Shown here: piece after piece, positions 63,038 to 64,000 of the stretch | Position numbering within the stretch: position 1 is the first letter of the stretch | Layout of the letters: each line of letters opens with the position of its first letter | From: Escarpia spicata | Lineage: Eukaryota > Annelida > Polychaeta > Sabellida > Siboglinidae | NCBI GenBank assembly: GCA_963995525.1 | Contig: OZ023214.1 | Span: forward strand, 36,109,311 to 36,173,310 | DNA: 64,000 bases | Direction of reading: 5' to 3' | Notes under the pieces: model-generated | Told to the model about the DNA's origin: nothing | The model's database searches: none | The model's input: only the letters and a program-made list of their open reading frames with translations | Program-made: the position numbers and the translations under genes

Positions 63038-63335
63038 GACGCTGTCGGCCGTGCGACAGACTGAGAGCCTCGGTCTCGAGACGACCTACTCGTGGTCGCT
63101 GACGGTGGCCGACACAGTGTCGTCTGCTGCGGGCGATGTGTTCAGTCACGCCGCAACCTGGCTGCTTGCCGTCGGTCTCGTCGCCGCCTACGTCGTGCAG
63201 GCCCGCGACGCCAAGCGTCCCTCACCGAGGTGGACTCGTATCAGCGCTAGTCGCATCGTCGTCTTCGTTCTCGTCGTATTCGCGGCCATCGTCGACATGC
63301 CCGGCTTCTTCGAGCTGCAGGTCGTCGAGGTGAAG
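63038..63335 (+). CDS. Rhodopsin-type GPCR, second coding exon (TM3-TM4)
   Basis: Starts after a CCACAG acceptor with the G that completes Lys of LGCK. It continues TLSAVRQTES through TM3 (AATWLLAVGLVAAYVVQA), a basic second intracellular loop, TM4 (IVVFVLVVFAAIVDMPGFFE) and into the second extracellular loop, ending phase 0 at GTTAGT. The DMPGFFE end of TM4 matches the N-x-P-R-F-F-E pattern of FMRFamide-receptor-like proteins. The E/D-R-Y motif expected after TM3 reads A-A-Y, and no Cys is seen at the top of TM3. TM5-TM7 must lie beyond the window. Confidence 0.8.
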
Positions 63336-63394
63336 GTTAGTAACGCCGGTTGTACCTGCTAACTTTCTTTAATTCCGGGAGATCCACCAGTGGT

Positions 63395-63660
63395 TCAGCA
63401 CGCTTCCCGTGTCGGGCTATCTAGCCGCGGTGTCTCGAATCTTGACATCGGTAGACGGGGGGCAGGTGCAGGAGTATTTTTGCCAAAATGTAAGTGGTTT
63501 AACATGTCTCCCGTGGTGTCGCGCTGTCTCGAAGACTCGAAGATGGGGGGTATGCTGTTGGAGATTTCTCGCCGGAAATGCAATGGTCCAAAGCGTCGCA
63601 GCACGTCTCCCATGGTGTCGCGCTGTCTTAAAGACATGGGGGGGGGGGGGGGGGGTAAGT
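63395..63660 (+). repeat. Degenerate ~100-bp tandem repeat ending in a G tract
   Basis: The TCTCCC(G/A)TGGTGTCGCGCTGTCT block occurs at about 63506 and 63606, with a weaker copy near 63408. CGCCGGAAATGCAATGG and GCCAAAATGTAAGTGG end the units. The last copy is followed by a run of about 18 G and GTAAGT. It lies just downstream of GPCR exon 2. Confidence 0.65.
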
Positions 63661-64000
63661 ATTCGGCAGTGATTTGTCAGTTCGTGCGTCGTGCTGGACC
63701 AATCGAAAGTGCAGCATTATTCTCAGTTTGAGAGTTTTTATTATTGGATGATTGTAAATAATACAAGTGGTATGTATCGTAATGACGTTATGTTCTTCAC
63801 AAACAGGGAGTATAAACGAATTACACATTATAAATATTAACGAGTACCTTCTGCAAGACAATACATTATTATACAACATTATTTTGTAACTTGTATGCAT
63901 GCTATGTGCCTTTGCATGCTATGTGCTTACCTTTTTTTTTCTTCATAATTACATGCCATCTGCTCATAGTTTTGAATGCATAGTTAAAGTGTACGTGCAC

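Overview
The window is a stretch of invertebrate animal genome. Protein-coding exons are short, have GT-AG introns, and make up only about 5-6% of the sequence. The rest is AT-rich intron and intergenic DNA loaded with LINEs, a tRNA-derived SINE, hAT-type DNA elements, minisatellites and long microsatellites. I cannot name the species. A conserved CFIm25 gene, CR1-type LINEs with a PHD plus SGNH-esterase ORF1, and a divergent neuropeptide-receptor-like GPCR fit a non-vertebrate deuterostome or a lophotrochozoan.

Three host genes can be read with exon-level evidence. (1) NUDT21/CPSF5, the 25 kDa subunit of cleavage factor Im, is on the minus strand from 31977 to 17589. Six exons join in perfect phase to give 218 codons plus 2 nt; only the last few residues are unplaced. 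(2) A C2H2 zinc-finger gene with 11 fingers is on the minus strand from 42529 to 33417. Three coding exons join to exactly 783 codons plus stop. Its 3' end lies 1.4 kb upstream of the NUDT21 start codon. (3) Two exons of a rhodopsin-type GPCR are on the plus strand at 58796-59010 and 63038-63335. It runs off the right edge and lacks a recognisable D/E-R-Y motif.

Layout: 1-8600 holds almost nothing recognisable. A non-autonomous hAT lies at 8731-9356. 9500-16400 is unassigned. 16400-32000 is the NUDT21 gene; its introns carry a SINE-like copy, a dispersed 0.8 kb repeat, a decayed LINE, and a large palindromic fold-back element split by a second LINE. 32955-33372 is a MITE forming the 3' flank of the zinc-finger gene. 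33417-42530 is the zinc-finger gene, whose big intron holds a 1.9 kb hAT element with perfect 8-bp target-site duplications. 44870-49560 is a nearly complete CR1-type LINE, itself broken by an L2/RTE-like LINE tail. 50000-58700 is rich in simple sequence. The last 5 kb holds the GPCR, with a full SINE copy and a 1.6 kb 40-bp minisatellite in its intron.

The most interesting signal is in the CR1 LINE. ORF1 ends in an in-frame T TTA AAC heptamer immediately followed by its stop codon. A -1 slip there enters the endonuclease frame, which is open from that point and has no ATG until after the endonuclease N-terminal strand. This looks like programmed -1 frameshifting in a non-LTR retrotransposon.
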